DNA from: an uncultured bacterium | GTDB lineage: Bacteria; Bacillota; Clostridia; Oscillospirales; Acutalibacteraceae | Assembly: GCA_905215855.1 (NCBI GenBank) | Contig: CAJMRT010000031.1 | Location: 1 to 23,494 of the forward strand | DNA: 23,494 bases | Direction: 5' to 3' | Shown here: positions 8,701 through 15,759 of the stretch, one piece after another | How positions within the stretch are numbered: the first letter of the stretch is position 1 | Layout: each line of letters begins with the position of its first letter | The notes under the pieces: generated by a model | Told to the model about the DNA's origin: nothing | Database searches by the model: none | What the model saw: the letters and a program-made list of their open reading frames with translations, nothing else | Program-made: the position numbers and the translations under genes

Positions 8701-8707
8701 AATAGAG

Positions 8708-9964
8708 TCATATTCCGTAGGTTGAAGTGTTGACAATTGCACTTTCAATCCGCAGAAGTCTGTTGTACTTTGCAACTCTGTCGGTTCGGCACGGAGCACC
8801 TGTTTTTATCTGTCCCGAATTTACCGCAACCGCAATGTCGGCAATTGTTGTGTCCTCGGTTTCACCGCTTCTGTGCGAGATTATCGTGCGATAACCCGCC
8901 TTATGAGCCGTGTCGATTGCATCAAGAGTTTCAGTGAGTGTACCGATTTGATTTATCTTAATCAAAATTGCGTTGCCTGCACTGAGTTCTATGCCCTTTT
9001 TAAGCCTTTTTGTGTTGGTGACAAACAAATCGTCACCGACAAGCTGAACTTTGTCACCGATTTCTGATGTTATTTTCTTCCAACCGTCCCAGTCGTGTTC
9101 TGAAAGCGGATCTTCAACAGAAATGACAGGATATTTTTTGCAAATGTTTGTAAAATAGTCGCATACCTCATCTGAATTAAAGGTGTTGCCTCTTTTGGGC
9201 ATAATATATTTGCCGTCTTTATACCATTCGGATGTCGCCGCATCAAGTGCAATTTTGATTTCATCGGTATTGTATCCTGCCTTTTCAATTGCCTTTATGA
9301 TATATTCAATAGCTTCCTGATCGCTGTTTAGACTTGGAGCATAGCCGCCCTCATCGCCTACACCTGTTGACATATTATTCTCTTTGAGAATTTTGCCGAG
9401 TGTGTGGTAGATTTCACAGCACTGCATAAGTCCCTCAGAAAAGCACCTTGCACCGACAGGCATTATCATAAATTCCTGAATGTCGATATTGTTTGTCGCA
9501 TGAGCACCGCCGTTGAGAATGTTCATCATAGGAACAGGCATTCTGACCGCATATGTTCCGCCGATATAGCGAAAAAGCGGTAATTTTAAATGCTTTGCCG
9601 CTGCTTTTGCACAGGCAAGTGATACGGCAAGAATGGCGTTTGCACCAAGTAAATCCTTATTATCTGTGCCGTCAAGTTCAATCATTTTGCTGTCGATTGC
9701 ACACTGATCAAACGGTGAGTCGCAACATAAATTCGGTGAAATTATGCTGTTGATATTTTCAACTGCTCTCTGAACACCTTTTCCGTTATAACGCTTGTCG
9801 CCGTCACGGAGTTCAACGGCTTCAAATTCGCCTGTTGAAGCACCTGACGGAACTGATGCTTTGGCAAAAGTTCCGTCCGAAAGACCGACTTCTGCCTCAA
9901 CCGTGGGATTACCTCTTGAATCAATTATTTCTCTGCCGATTATTGTATCTATTTTTATTTCCAT
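8708..9964 (-). CDS. eno: Enolase (phosphopyruvate hydratase, 418 aa)
   Basis: Interconverts 2-phosphoglycerate and phosphoenolpyruvate in glycolysis. The start holds IIGREIIDSRGNPTVEAEV and VPSGASTGEFEAVELRDGD. Expected active-site residues are all present: H155 and E164 (GGAHA...QEF), E205 (GVGDEGGYAP), metal ligands D241, E284 (SVEDP) and D311 (GDDLF), K336, the loop SHRSGETED (H364) and K387. It is slightly shorter than usual (about 430). A GAGAGGG-type ribosome binding site precedes the ATG. The gene stands alone between two terminator-type structures and is divergent from a LysM gene; its leader carries a strong hairpin listed below. Confidence 0.97.
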   Translation of the reverse strand: MEIKIDTIIGREIIDSRGNPTVEAEVGLSDGTFAKASVPSGASTGEFEAVELRDGDKRYNGKGVQRAVENINSIISPNLCCDSPFDQCAIDSKMIELDGTDNKDLLGANAILAVSLACAKAAAKHLKLPLFRYIGGTYAVRMPVPMMNILNGGAHATNNIDIQEFMIMPVGARCFSEGLMQCCEIYHTLGKILKENNMSTGVGDEGGYAPSLNSDQEAIEYIIKAIEKAGYNTDEIKIALDAATSEWYKDGKYIMPKRGNTFNSDEVCDYFTNICKKYPVISVEDPLSEHDWDGWKKITSEIGDKVQLVGDDLFVTNTKRLKKGIELSAGNAILIKINQIGTLTETLDAIDTAHKAGYRTIISHRSGETEDTTIADIAVAVNSGQIKTGAPCRTDRVAKYNRLLRIESAIVNTSTYGI

Positions 9965-10000
9965 TTATATGCCCTCTCATATTGAAAATTTGAAACAAAA

Positions 10001-10037
10001 CTGATTATTCACCGCCTACAAAGTCGGTGAATATCAG
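10001..10037 (-). promoter_or_regulatory. Strong hairpin in the enolase leader (possible attenuator)
   Basis: Bases 10001-10014 pair with 10025-10037: twelve or thirteen base pairs with one bulged T and a 10-nt loop. On the minus strand, the enolase direction, it is followed by TTTTGTTT, and its base lies 37 nt before the enolase ATG. That arrangement resembles an intrinsic terminator placed in a leader. No competing antiterminator arm is obvious, so a simple operator or a read-through terminator is also possible. Confidence 0.5.
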
Positions 10038-10066
10038 TACTAAGGTTATTTTTCCGTACACGGTTT

Positions 10067-10097
10067 ATTTTATGCAGGAGTAACGGATTTTTGTCAT
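10067..10097 (-). promoter_or_regulatory. eno: Weak candidate enolase promoter
   Basis: On the minus strand ATGACA (10092-10097) and TAAAAT (10067-10072) are 19 nt apart, a long spacer. Transcription would start near 10060, upstream of the leader hairpin. Confidence 0.3.
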
Positions 10098-10136
10098 GGG
10101 CATATATTGTTACTATGAAAACCAAGGAGGACAGAT

Positions 10137-10442
10137 ATGGAAATGGTTCAGTACACCGTTCGTCCGGGCAATACACTTTTCGGTATTGCACAGTTCTTTC
10201 AGACAACGGTAAATGACATACTAAAATACAACAACATTCAGACTCCCGACGCTATTTTTGTCGGTCAGGTGCTTACAGTTCCGGCAGGCAGTGCGGAAAC
10301 GCAGTATCATGTTGCAAGACCCGGCGATTCGCTGTGGATAATTGCACAAATGCACGGAACTACGGTTGACAATCTTTCAAGGCTTAACGGACTTTCAAAT
10401 CCGAATGTAATTTATCCGGGTCAGATTATAAAGGTAAGATGA
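10137..10442 (+). CDS. Small protein of two LysM domains (101 aa)
   Basis: The protein is almost wholly two LysM repeats: residues 6-49 (YTVRPGNTLFGIAQFF ... VGQVLTVP) and 57-101 (YHVARPGDSLWIIAQMHG ... PGQIIKVR). LysM binds N-acetylglucosamine in peptidoglycan or related glycans. There is no signal peptide, TM helix or enzymatic domain. The start is well fixed: AAGGAGG at 10124-10130, six nt before ATG. In endospore formers short LysM proteins without signals are often made in the mother cell for the spore coat; that role here is inference. It is divergent from enolase, has its own terminator, and is probably monocistronic. Confidence 0.88.
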   Translation: MEMVQYTVRPGNTLFGIAQFFQTTVNDILKYNNIQTPDAIFVGQVLTVPAGSAETQYHVARPGDSLWIIAQMHGTTVDNLSRLNGLSNPNVIYPGQIIKVR

Positions 10443-10445
10443 TAA

Positions 10446-10485
10446 AAAGGACAGCTTTGGTTAATGAAGCTGTCCTTTGTTAATT
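10446..10485. terminator. Bidirectional terminator between LysM and HEXXH genes
   Basis: A perfect 12-bp stem AAAGGACAGCTT (10446-10457) with 10467-10478 and a 9-nt loop, in the 50-bp gap between two converging genes. T-rich sequence follows on both strands. Confidence 0.88.
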
Positions 10486-10492
10486 TATTTGA

Positions 10493-10864
10493 TTATTTTC
10501 CGTGTTCTATAAGGTAATCATCAATCTGATTTTTGTCATAAATTCCGAGGTCATCGCAGCCTGCAAGATATTCGTTATGATGGCGAACCTCGTGATGAAG
10601 TATTTCAACAAGCTTATTTCGGTATTCCTCTTTATCAAGAGTGCCGTAAACCCTGTTGATTGAACCGTAGTAAAACACAATGGCGTTGCCCAGAGAATTG
10701 CGTATGTACTCACCCAAAATGAACAAATCATTGTTAAGAGCTTTTGGATGAACCTTTGACTGCGGAAGAAGTGAAATCCCTCCGTTTAAATTTCTGTAGA
10801 GTTCATAAGGCATTGAGTCCGCAATCTCGTCAAGCATTGCACCACATTCATCGAAAGTAATCAT
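10493..10864 (-). CDS. Small HEXXH putative zinc metallopeptidase-like protein (123 aa)
   Basis: The N-terminus MITFDECGAMLDEIAD and a C-terminal HHEVRHHNEYL (HEXXH at 91-95) recall the minimal zincins of the metallopeptidase family PF06262/DUF1025. In those, HEXXH is followed by a third ligand; here H96 or D104/D105 might serve. No signal peptide, so cytoplasmic. It begins 13 bp after the rpoD stop on the same strand and has no recognisable Shine-Dalgarno sequence, so translation is probably coupled to rpoD. No in-frame start exists upstream because TAA lies three codons before. Substrate and true activity are unknown; the family assignment is from motif memory. Confidence 0.72.
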   Translation of the reverse strand: MITFDECGAMLDEIADSMPYELYRNLNGGISLLPQSKVHPKALNNDLFILGEYIRNSLGNAIVFYYGSINRVYGTLDKEEYRNKLVEILHHEVRHHNEYLAGCDDLGIYDKNQIDDYLIEHGK

Positions 10865-10877
10865 AAGCGTTTAATAA

Positions 10878-11987
10878 TCAATAATCAAGGTAATCTTTAA
10901 GCTTTCTGCTCCTTGACGGATGGCGGAGCTTGCGGAGAGCCTTTGCTTCAATCTGACGGATACGCTCACGGGTTACATTGAACTCCTTGCCGACTTCTTC
11001 AAGAGTTCTGCTTCTGCCGTCCTCAAGACCGAAACGGAGTTTGAGAACCTTTGCCTCACGAGGAGTGAGTGTTGAAAGAACATCGGAAAGCTGTTCACGG
11101 AGCATTGTGTGTGATGCGGCATCGGCAGGTGCGGGAGCATCGTTATCTGGGATAAAATCACCGAGATGGCTGTCTTCCTCTTCACCGATTGGAGTTTCAA
11201 GTGAAACAGGTTCCTGAGCAACACGCATAATTTCACGAACCTTGTCAACAGGCATATCAATTTCAGCGGCAATTTCATCAGCTGACGGCTCGTGACCGTT
11301 CTGGTGAAGAAGCTGGCTCTGAACCTTTTTAACCTTATTGATTGTTTCAACCATATGAACAGGAATACGGATTGTACGAGCCTGATCGGCAATTGCACGA
11401 GTGATAGCCTGTCTGATCCACCATGTTGCATATGTTGAGAATTTGAAACCCTTTGTGTAGTCAAACTTTTCTACGGCTTTGATAAGACCGAGGTTACCCT
11501 CCTGAATAAGATCGAGAAACTGCATACCTCTGCCGAGATAACGCTTTGCAATTGAAACGACAAGACGAAGGTTCGCCTCTGAAAGACGCTGTTTTGCGGC
11601 AACATCACCGTCAGCAATTCTGATTGCAAGGTTGATTTCTTCATCTGAAGAAAGAAGCGGAACTCGTCCGATTTCTTTAAGATAAACCTTTACAGGGTCA
11701 TCAACCGAAACACTGCCTGTTTCTGCAACAGGTGCGTGCGAATCACCGCCTTTGTTTTCATCAAAACCGAGGTCAATATCATCAATTTTAATATCGCCTG
11801 AATCCTCAACAATTTCGATGCCAAGCTGTGCAAGGGAATCGTAAAGCTTTTCAAGCTGTTCGGGATCGAAGTCAATTTCACCGATTGCATCGAGAATTTC
11901 CTGATTGGTAAGCTGACCTTTCTGCTTACCGAGTTCCATAAGATCTCTTACTACTGTTTTCTTATCGGGTGTAGCTGCCATACTCAT
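10878..11987 (-). CDS. rpoD: Primary sigma factor RpoD (SigA, 369 aa)
   Basis: The housekeeping sigma subunit that directs RNA polymerase to -35/-10 promoters. Region 1.1-like segment is at about 10-60, an acidic linker at 61-90, region 1.2 from DDPVKVYLKEIGRVPLL (about 96), region 2 at 133-205 (ANLRLVVSIAKRYLGRGMQ, LDLIQEGNLGLIKAVEKFD, STYATWWIRQAI), region 3 at 212-290, and region 4 at 303-358 with VTRERIRQIEAKALRKLRHP. Two near starts are possible (11987 and 11981); AGGAAAGGAAA lies just upstream and can serve either. It follows dnaG by 15 bp, the classic dnaG-rpoD pairing, here without rpsU at the front. Confidence 0.97.
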   Translation of the reverse strand: MSMAATPDKKTVVRDLMELGKQKGQLTNQEILDAIGEIDFDPEQLEKLYDSLAQLGIEIVEDSGDIKIDDIDLGFDENKGGDSHAPVAETGSVSVDDPVKVYLKEIGRVPLLSSDEEINLAIRIADGDVAAKQRLSEANLRLVVSIAKRYLGRGMQFLDLIQEGNLGLIKAVEKFDYTKGFKFSTYATWWIRQAITRAIADQARTIRIPVHMVETINKVKKVQSQLLHQNGHEPSADEIAAEIDMPVDKVREIMRVAQEPVSLETPIGEEEDSHLGDFIPDNDAPAPADAASHTMLREQLSDVLSTLTPREAKVLKLRFGLEDGRSRTLEEVGKEFNVTRERIRQIEAKALRKLRHPSRSRKLKDYLDY

Positions 11988-12002
11988 TTTCCTTTCCTAC
12001 GC

Positions 12003-13769
12003 TTACTGTTTCTTTTTCCTTATTTTATCGAGATATGCCATAAGCTCCTCATTTGAAACATCGGCTAAATCGCCGGAATTGAGCTTTGAGCTTTCCTCGT
12101 TGATTACATTTATGTATTCATTCATCGCTTCTTCTGTTGACGCACCTGAAATTGATTGTGACATCAGCTGATAAAGTTTTGAATTTTCATCTTGTGTAAA
12201 ATCCGCTGCCACATTTGTAAGAGGGTCTTCTCCCCTTTCTATGCGACCGCTGAAATATTCAAAAAACCTCCGCATAAGACTGTTTTGAAACTGTTCGGGT
12301 TTTACCCTTGCAGAAATCATTTCGTATGCATCAGGATTGTTGAGCAAATATACCAAGAGAGCCTCTTCTGCACTTGAACTGCGTGGCTTTTGAAAATGCT
12401 CGGGATTGATTTTATCATTTCTTCGGCTGAGTTCAAGCTGAATTTGACGAGCCTGTTTCTTCTCTTCGGCTCTTTCACCTCTGCGTGAAACTCTTGACAC
12501 CTGCTGTTTAAAAGCGTTTTTGTCAACACCGAGTTCGGATGCGACTTTTGAAGAATAGACATCCCGTTCAATCGGACTGCTGATTGTTGCAATCAGCTTT
12601 GCCGCCTCTTCAAGGAATGCAACCTTGCCCTCTGTCAGCTGAATGTTGTGTGCATTTTTCAGCTTTTGAAGTCGATATTCAACATCGTTTCCGCATTTGT
12701 CGAGCAATGCTTTAAATGCCGCAGGACCGTCATTACCCTTTGATTTGATAAATTCATCGGGGTCTTTGCCGCTTGGAATTGTCAGAACCTTTACATTAAG
12801 TCCCGAATTTCTGAGTATCAGAATTGCCCTTGCGGTAGCCTTTTGACCTGCTTCATCGGCATCGTAACAGATAATTACCTCATCCGCATATCGTTTCATC
12901 AAAACAGCCTGTTCGCCTGTAAGAGCCGTTCCGAGTGTTGCAACGGCATTGGTGAAACCGGCCTGATTTACAGCGATAACATCCATATAACCCTCACAAA
13001 GAATGAGAGTTCGCTTGCCCGAATTTTTGGCATTGTTGAGTGAAAACAGGTTTGCACTCTTTTTAAAAACAGGGGTGTCGGATGTGTTGAGATATTTCGG
13101 CTTTGCATCTGACATAATTCTGCCACCGAATGCGATGACATTTCCTCTCAGGTCGATAATCGGAAACATTACACGGTCTGTGAATCTGTCATAGATACCG
13201 TTGCCGTTTCTGCGTTTAACCGCAAGGTTGGCGGCAACAAGTTCGCTGTCTTTAAAGCCTTTTGATTTTAAATGATTACAGAGTGACGACCAGTTAGCGT
13301 CGGCATAACCGAGTCCGAAATGGCGAATGGTTCTGTCGGACAAGGCTCTTGAATGAAAATAGTCAAGACCTTTTCTGCCCTGCGGAGAACATAGTGTGGC
13401 ATAGTAAAACCTTGCCGCCTCACGGTTAGCTTCAAACACTCTGTTTCGCAAACGGCTCATACTGTCATCATAGCTGTTTTCGGGCATTTCAAGTCCTGCC
13501 CGCTGCGCAAGGTACTTTACCGCATCAACATAGTCGAGATTTTCAATTCTCATAATAAAAGAAATGACATCTCCGCCTACACCGCATCCAAAACAATAGA
13601 ACGAACCGTTTTCGGTATACACATTAAAAGAGGGAGTTTTTTCACCGTGAAACGGACAAAGACCGACCATATTTCTTCCCCGTCGTTTAAGATTGACATA
13701 ACCCGAAACAACATCTGTAATATCGTTTCGCATTTTTAAATCCTGCAAGAAACTTTCAGGGAAAGCCAT
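12003..13769 (-). CDS. dnaG: DNA primase DnaG (588 aa)
   Basis: Makes RNA primers at the replication fork with the DnaB helicase. An N-terminal CHC2 zinc finger uses C38, H41, C59 and C62 (LCPFHGEKTPSF ... FYCFGCGVGGD). The RNA-polymerase-like basic motif appears as DRFTDRVMFPI (about 194-204) and GNVIAFGGR. TOPRIM holds E259 (LCEGYMDV) and the D303/D305 pair (CYDADEAG). The rest is the helicase-binding C-terminal region. GGAGGAG lies just before ATG 13769. It is the first gene of the dnaG-rpoD-HEXXH cluster. The 142-bp AT-rich gap upstream must contain the promoter, but I saw no clear -35/-10 pair. Confidence 0.96.
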   Translation of the reverse strand: MAFPESFLQDLKMRNDITDVVSGYVNLKRRGRNMVGLCPFHGEKTPSFNVYTENGSFYCFGCGVGGDVISFIMRIENLDYVDAVKYLAQRAGLEMPENSYDDSMSRLRNRVFEANREAARFYYATLCSPQGRKGLDYFHSRALSDRTIRHFGLGYADANWSSLCNHLKSKGFKDSELVAANLAVKRRNGNGIYDRFTDRVMFPIIDLRGNVIAFGGRIMSDAKPKYLNTSDTPVFKKSANLFSLNNAKNSGKRTLILCEGYMDVIAVNQAGFTNAVATLGTALTGEQAVLMKRYADEVIICYDADEAGQKATARAILILRNSGLNVKVLTIPSGKDPDEFIKSKGNDGPAAFKALLDKCGNDVEYRLQKLKNAHNIQLTEGKVAFLEEAAKLIATISSPIERDVYSSKVASELGVDKNAFKQQVSRVSRRGERAEEKKQARQIQLELSRRNDKINPEHFQKPRSSSAEEALLVYLLNNPDAYEMISARVKPEQFQNSLMRRFFEYFSGRIERGEDPLTNVAADFTQDENSKLYQLMSQSISGASTEEAMNEYINVINEESSKLNSGDLADVSNEELMAYLDKIRKKKQ

Positions 13770-13911
13770 AAAACTCCTCCTCTCACTTACCTATTAGCTT
13801 TTTACGAATTTTTTTTGAATATTCCTTTAAATATTTAAAAATTTTTTGAAAAAATTTTCATTTTATCGTTTTTGAGGTCGAAATCATAAAAATTTTTGCC
13901 TTAAAAGAAAT

Positions 13912-14541
13912 TTACACTTCAGCAGCGTAATATTTTTCTTCGTTGGAAACTGCCTGAACTTCGCCCGAAGTTGCATCGGCAAGCTTTTTATTAAGCTGCG
14001 GGAGCAAATCGGGAGTGATGTGGAATTTTATAAGCACATCGCTTTCATAGACAGTATCGTCAACAACACCGCCGTTATCCATTACAAGTGCCGAAACTTT
14101 GCCGTACTGGTTATATGTACAGCGAGCCGAACATACAAAGCAGTTTTGCATTTTAACAATTTTTGCGGCGTCAAGGGCAATTTTTGCACCGTGGGAATAT
14201 GCTCTCACAAGTCCGCCTGTACCGAGCAAAACACCGCCAAAATAACGAGTTACGACAACGCAGACATCATAAATCTCATTTTTTACAATTACATCAAGGC
14301 AAGGCATACCTGCAGTACCAGAGGGTTCGCCGTCATCACTGTAACGCTTTATGTTGCCCTCTCGCAAAGAATAGGCATAGACATTGTGAGTTGCGTTCCA
14401 GTGTTCACTGCGCTTTTCGTTGATAAAATCAACGGCTTCCTGCTCACAGGTTACGGGTTTGCAATAGCCGATAAAGCGTGAACGCTTTTCAACAAATTCG
14501 TCTTTTGCGTTACTTAAAACGGTTTTGTAATCCTTTGCCAT
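13912..14541 (-). CDS. yigZ: YigZ/IMPACT family protein (209 aa)
   Basis: An N-terminal UPF0029/IMPACT domain (about 15-125) carries the signature YSDDGEPSGTAGMP (67-80) and VTRYFGGVLLGTGGLVRAYS (98-117). A C-terminal DUF1949-like ferredoxin fold spans about 135-190. Normal length. The family is widespread; the bacterial role is poorly known, with proposed links to translation or nucleic-acid binding by analogy to eukaryotic IMPACT. It stands alone between dnaG and rpmE on the minus strand, with a short leader after the L31 terminator. Confidence 0.9.
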   Translation of the reverse strand: MAKDYKTVLSNAKDEFVEKRSRFIGYCKPVTCEQEAVDFINEKRSEHWNATHNVYAYSLREGNIKRYSDDGEPSGTAGMPCLDVIVKNEIYDVCVVVTRYFGGVLLGTGGLVRAYSHGAKIALDAAKIVKMQNCFVCSARCTYNQYGKVSALVMDNGGVVDDTVYESDVLIKFHITPDLLPQLNKKLADATSGEVQAVSNEEKYYAAEV

Positions 14542-14576
14542 AATAATACCTCAATTGTACAGACACTCTGCACACG

Positions 14577-14605
14577 ATTATGCAAAATCTCTGTAAAGTA
14601 AACAA
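14577..14605 (-). promoter_or_regulatory. Candidate promoter for the yigZ gene
   Basis: Minus-strand TTGTTT (14600-14605) and CATAAT (14577-14582), exactly 17 nt apart. The -35 is weak and touches the L31 terminator stem. Confidence 0.35.
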
Positions 14606-14626
14606 GGCGGCACAAATGTGCCGCCT
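14600..14626 (-). terminator. Terminator after rpmE
   Basis: GC-rich stem AGGCGGCAC (14605-14613) with 14618-14626 and an AAAT tetraloop, about 20 bp beyond the L31 stop. The T-run on the minus strand is short (TTGTTT). Confidence 0.75.
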
Positions 14627-14644
14627 AAACAATTACATAATAAA

Positions 14645-14848
14645 TTATTTATCCATACCGAAACGCTTCTTGAATCTGTCAACGCGTCCGCCGGTATCAA
14701 CTAATTTCTGCTTTCCTGTAAAGAATGGGTGGCATTTTGAACAAATTTCAACACGGATGTCTTTCTTTGTTGAACCTGTCTCAATAACATTACCGCAAGC
14801 ACAAGTAATTGTTGTTTTCTCATACTTAGGATGGATATTCTCTTTCAT
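14645..14848 (-). CDS. rpmE: 50S ribosomal protein L31, zinc-binding type (67 aa)
   Basis: Starts MKENIHPKYEKTTITCACGN and ends RFKKRFGMDK. Both halves of the C+ zinc motif are present: CAC near 16-18 and CSKC near 36-39, so this is the zinc-containing L31 rather than a zinc-starvation paralogue. A GTG nine bases upstream is in frame, but ATG 14848 is chosen because AGGTG precedes it at proper spacing and L31 proteins begin M-K-x-x-IHPKY. Monocistronic, with its own promoter and terminator. Confidence 0.95.
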   Translation of the reverse strand: MKENIHPKYEKTTITCACGNVIETGSTKKDIRVEICSKCHPFFTGKQKLVDTGGRVDRFKKRFGMDK

Positions 14849-14886
14849 TGTTTTCACCTACCTGACATTACACAATTAACGAATCA

Positions 14887-14915
14887 ATTATACAACACAA
14901 TATTGCAAAATGCAA
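14887..14915 (-). promoter_or_regulatory. rpmE: Promoter of rpmE
   Basis: Minus strand TTGCAT (14910-14915), 17-nt spacer, perfect TATAAT (14887-14892). The start would fall near 14880, giving a leader of about 30 nt. The -35 overlaps a small dyad TTGCA-AAA-TGCAA (14904-14916). Confidence 0.72.
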
Positions 14916-14937
14916 GTATTTTTAAGATTTTTTTAAA

Positions 14938-15732
14938 TTATTCTGAAATTTTTTGTTTTTGAAGGTAGCTGTTGTACTCTTCAAGGCACATTCCGTAGGA
15001 TCTCATCGCCTTTGCATTTTCCGAACCGACATACCTGTACAGCGAGTCTGACGGATTCATTCGGGTTACTTCGGTTTTGTTCTCGGGATACCTCTGTATA
15101 AAACCGTATTCAACGCAGTTTCGTTCGAGAAACGCCTTTGAACCCGAATGTGAAAAATCAAATTCGACAAGCAACCCCGTCTGTGCCTCCGACTGTCCGC
15201 CGTGAGGTGTGGTTTTTAAAACCTCCGCCTCTGCCCTGACTGTTGTGTATTTAGATGATTGCGTCAGCTTTTTAAGTTCGGACTGAAACTTTTCTTCCTG
15301 CTCATCATAGCTTACATAGGCAGTTTTTATTTTCAGCTCGGTACCGTTTTCTTTTGAGGCTTTCAAAAGATTTTCAAGCGGTTTCAGTGCGTCCCTGTTC
15401 ACTCTGAATCCGTTCACGGTTTCAAGGTTTGGAACATAGTCCTTATCAAGCGGATTTGCACTGTCAACAACCGTCAGCAACATTTCGCTTTCAGCCTGAA
15501 TCTGTTCGGGTGTTTCGGGAATACTTTTCTGATTGTTTTTTAGAATTGTAAAAATTCCGAACACAATAGCTATGGTAAGAATCACACAAACACAAATTAA
15601 CACAATGTACTTTCTCCGAGGATTTGACACGGGAAGAATTCTTCCCGTCTTTTCCTCAATAAGTGCCTGTTTTCGTCTGCGTTTTGATTCTTTATAGCTG
15701 TTTTTATCAAACGGAGTGAATCCTCCGGACAT
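14938..15732 (-). CDS. VanY/M15B D,D-carboxypeptidase-like membrane protein, catalytic residues missing (264 aa)
   Basis: An N-terminal basic cytoplasmic stretch, one TM helix (about 42-64) and an extracellular domain matching the M15B peptidase pattern: NPLDKDYVPNLETVNGF, then LKIKTAYVSYDEQEEKF, QSEAQTGLLVEFDF, EYGFIQRYPENKTEVT and SLYRYVG. In active members SEHQTG holds a zinc His, G-L-A-V-D the zinc Asp, and E-P-W-H-Y-R-Y the catalytic Glu plus last zinc His. Here they read SEAQTG, G-L-L-V-E and S-D-S-L-Y-R-Y, so His, Asp, Glu and His are replaced by Ala, Glu, Ser and Leu. The fold seems kept, the chemistry not: probably a binding or regulatory pseudoenzyme. Start 15732 is preferred over ATG 15738 because GGAGGG abuts the first but sits 6 nt from the second. 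Its start lies 27 bp after thrS, so it is likely co-transcribed. Confidence 0.8.
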   Translation of the reverse strand: MSGGFTPFDKNSYKESKRRRKQALIEEKTGRILPVSNPRRKYIVLICVCVILTIAIVFGIFTILKNNQKSIPETPEQIQAESEMLLTVVDSANPLDKDYVPNLETVNGFRVNRDALKPLENLLKASKENGTELKIKTAYVSYDEQEEKFQSELKKLTQSSKYTTVRAEAEVLKTTPHGGQSEAQTGLLVEFDFSHSGSKAFLERNCVEYGFIQRYPENKTEVTRMNPSDSLYRYVGSENAKAMRSYGMCLEEYNSYLQKQKISE

Positions 15733-15759
15733 CAGCATCCCTCCGAAAATATTTCAGAA

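Larger units (their letters stand above)
8353..8707. promoter_or_regulatory. 355-bp AT-rich gap: leader and promoter zone of the pullulanase operon
   Basis: No ORF of note. It must hold the pullulanase promoter (minus strand), but no pair of elements stands out. The best near the gene is TTGGAA / TAAAAC with a 16-nt spacer around 8412-8439, which is weak. A short imperfect dyad AATG-CATT at 8437-8448 overlaps it. The right end holds the enolase terminator and a second AT-rich hairpin, listed separately. Confidence 0.4.

Noticed and set aside
10091..10119. TTGTCA-17-TATGAA as LysM promoter
   Set aside because: Its start would fall at the ribosome binding site, leaving no leader for AAGGAGG to act.
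10973..11464. 163-codon open frame within rpoD in another frame
   Set aside because: Shadow of a conserved gene; composition does not look like a real protein.
13770..13911. Promoter of dnaG
   Set aside because: The gap is very AT-rich and gives many poor -10-like matches but no convincing pair.
14020..14481. 153-codon plus-strand open frame opposite the yigZ gene
   Set aside because: Antisense to a well-conserved gene, no ribosome binding site, low-complexity Cys/Ile-rich product.
14849..14886. L31 leader RNA (autoregulatory rpmE leader)
   Set aside because: The leader from the predicted start is only about 30 nt and shows no stable fold.
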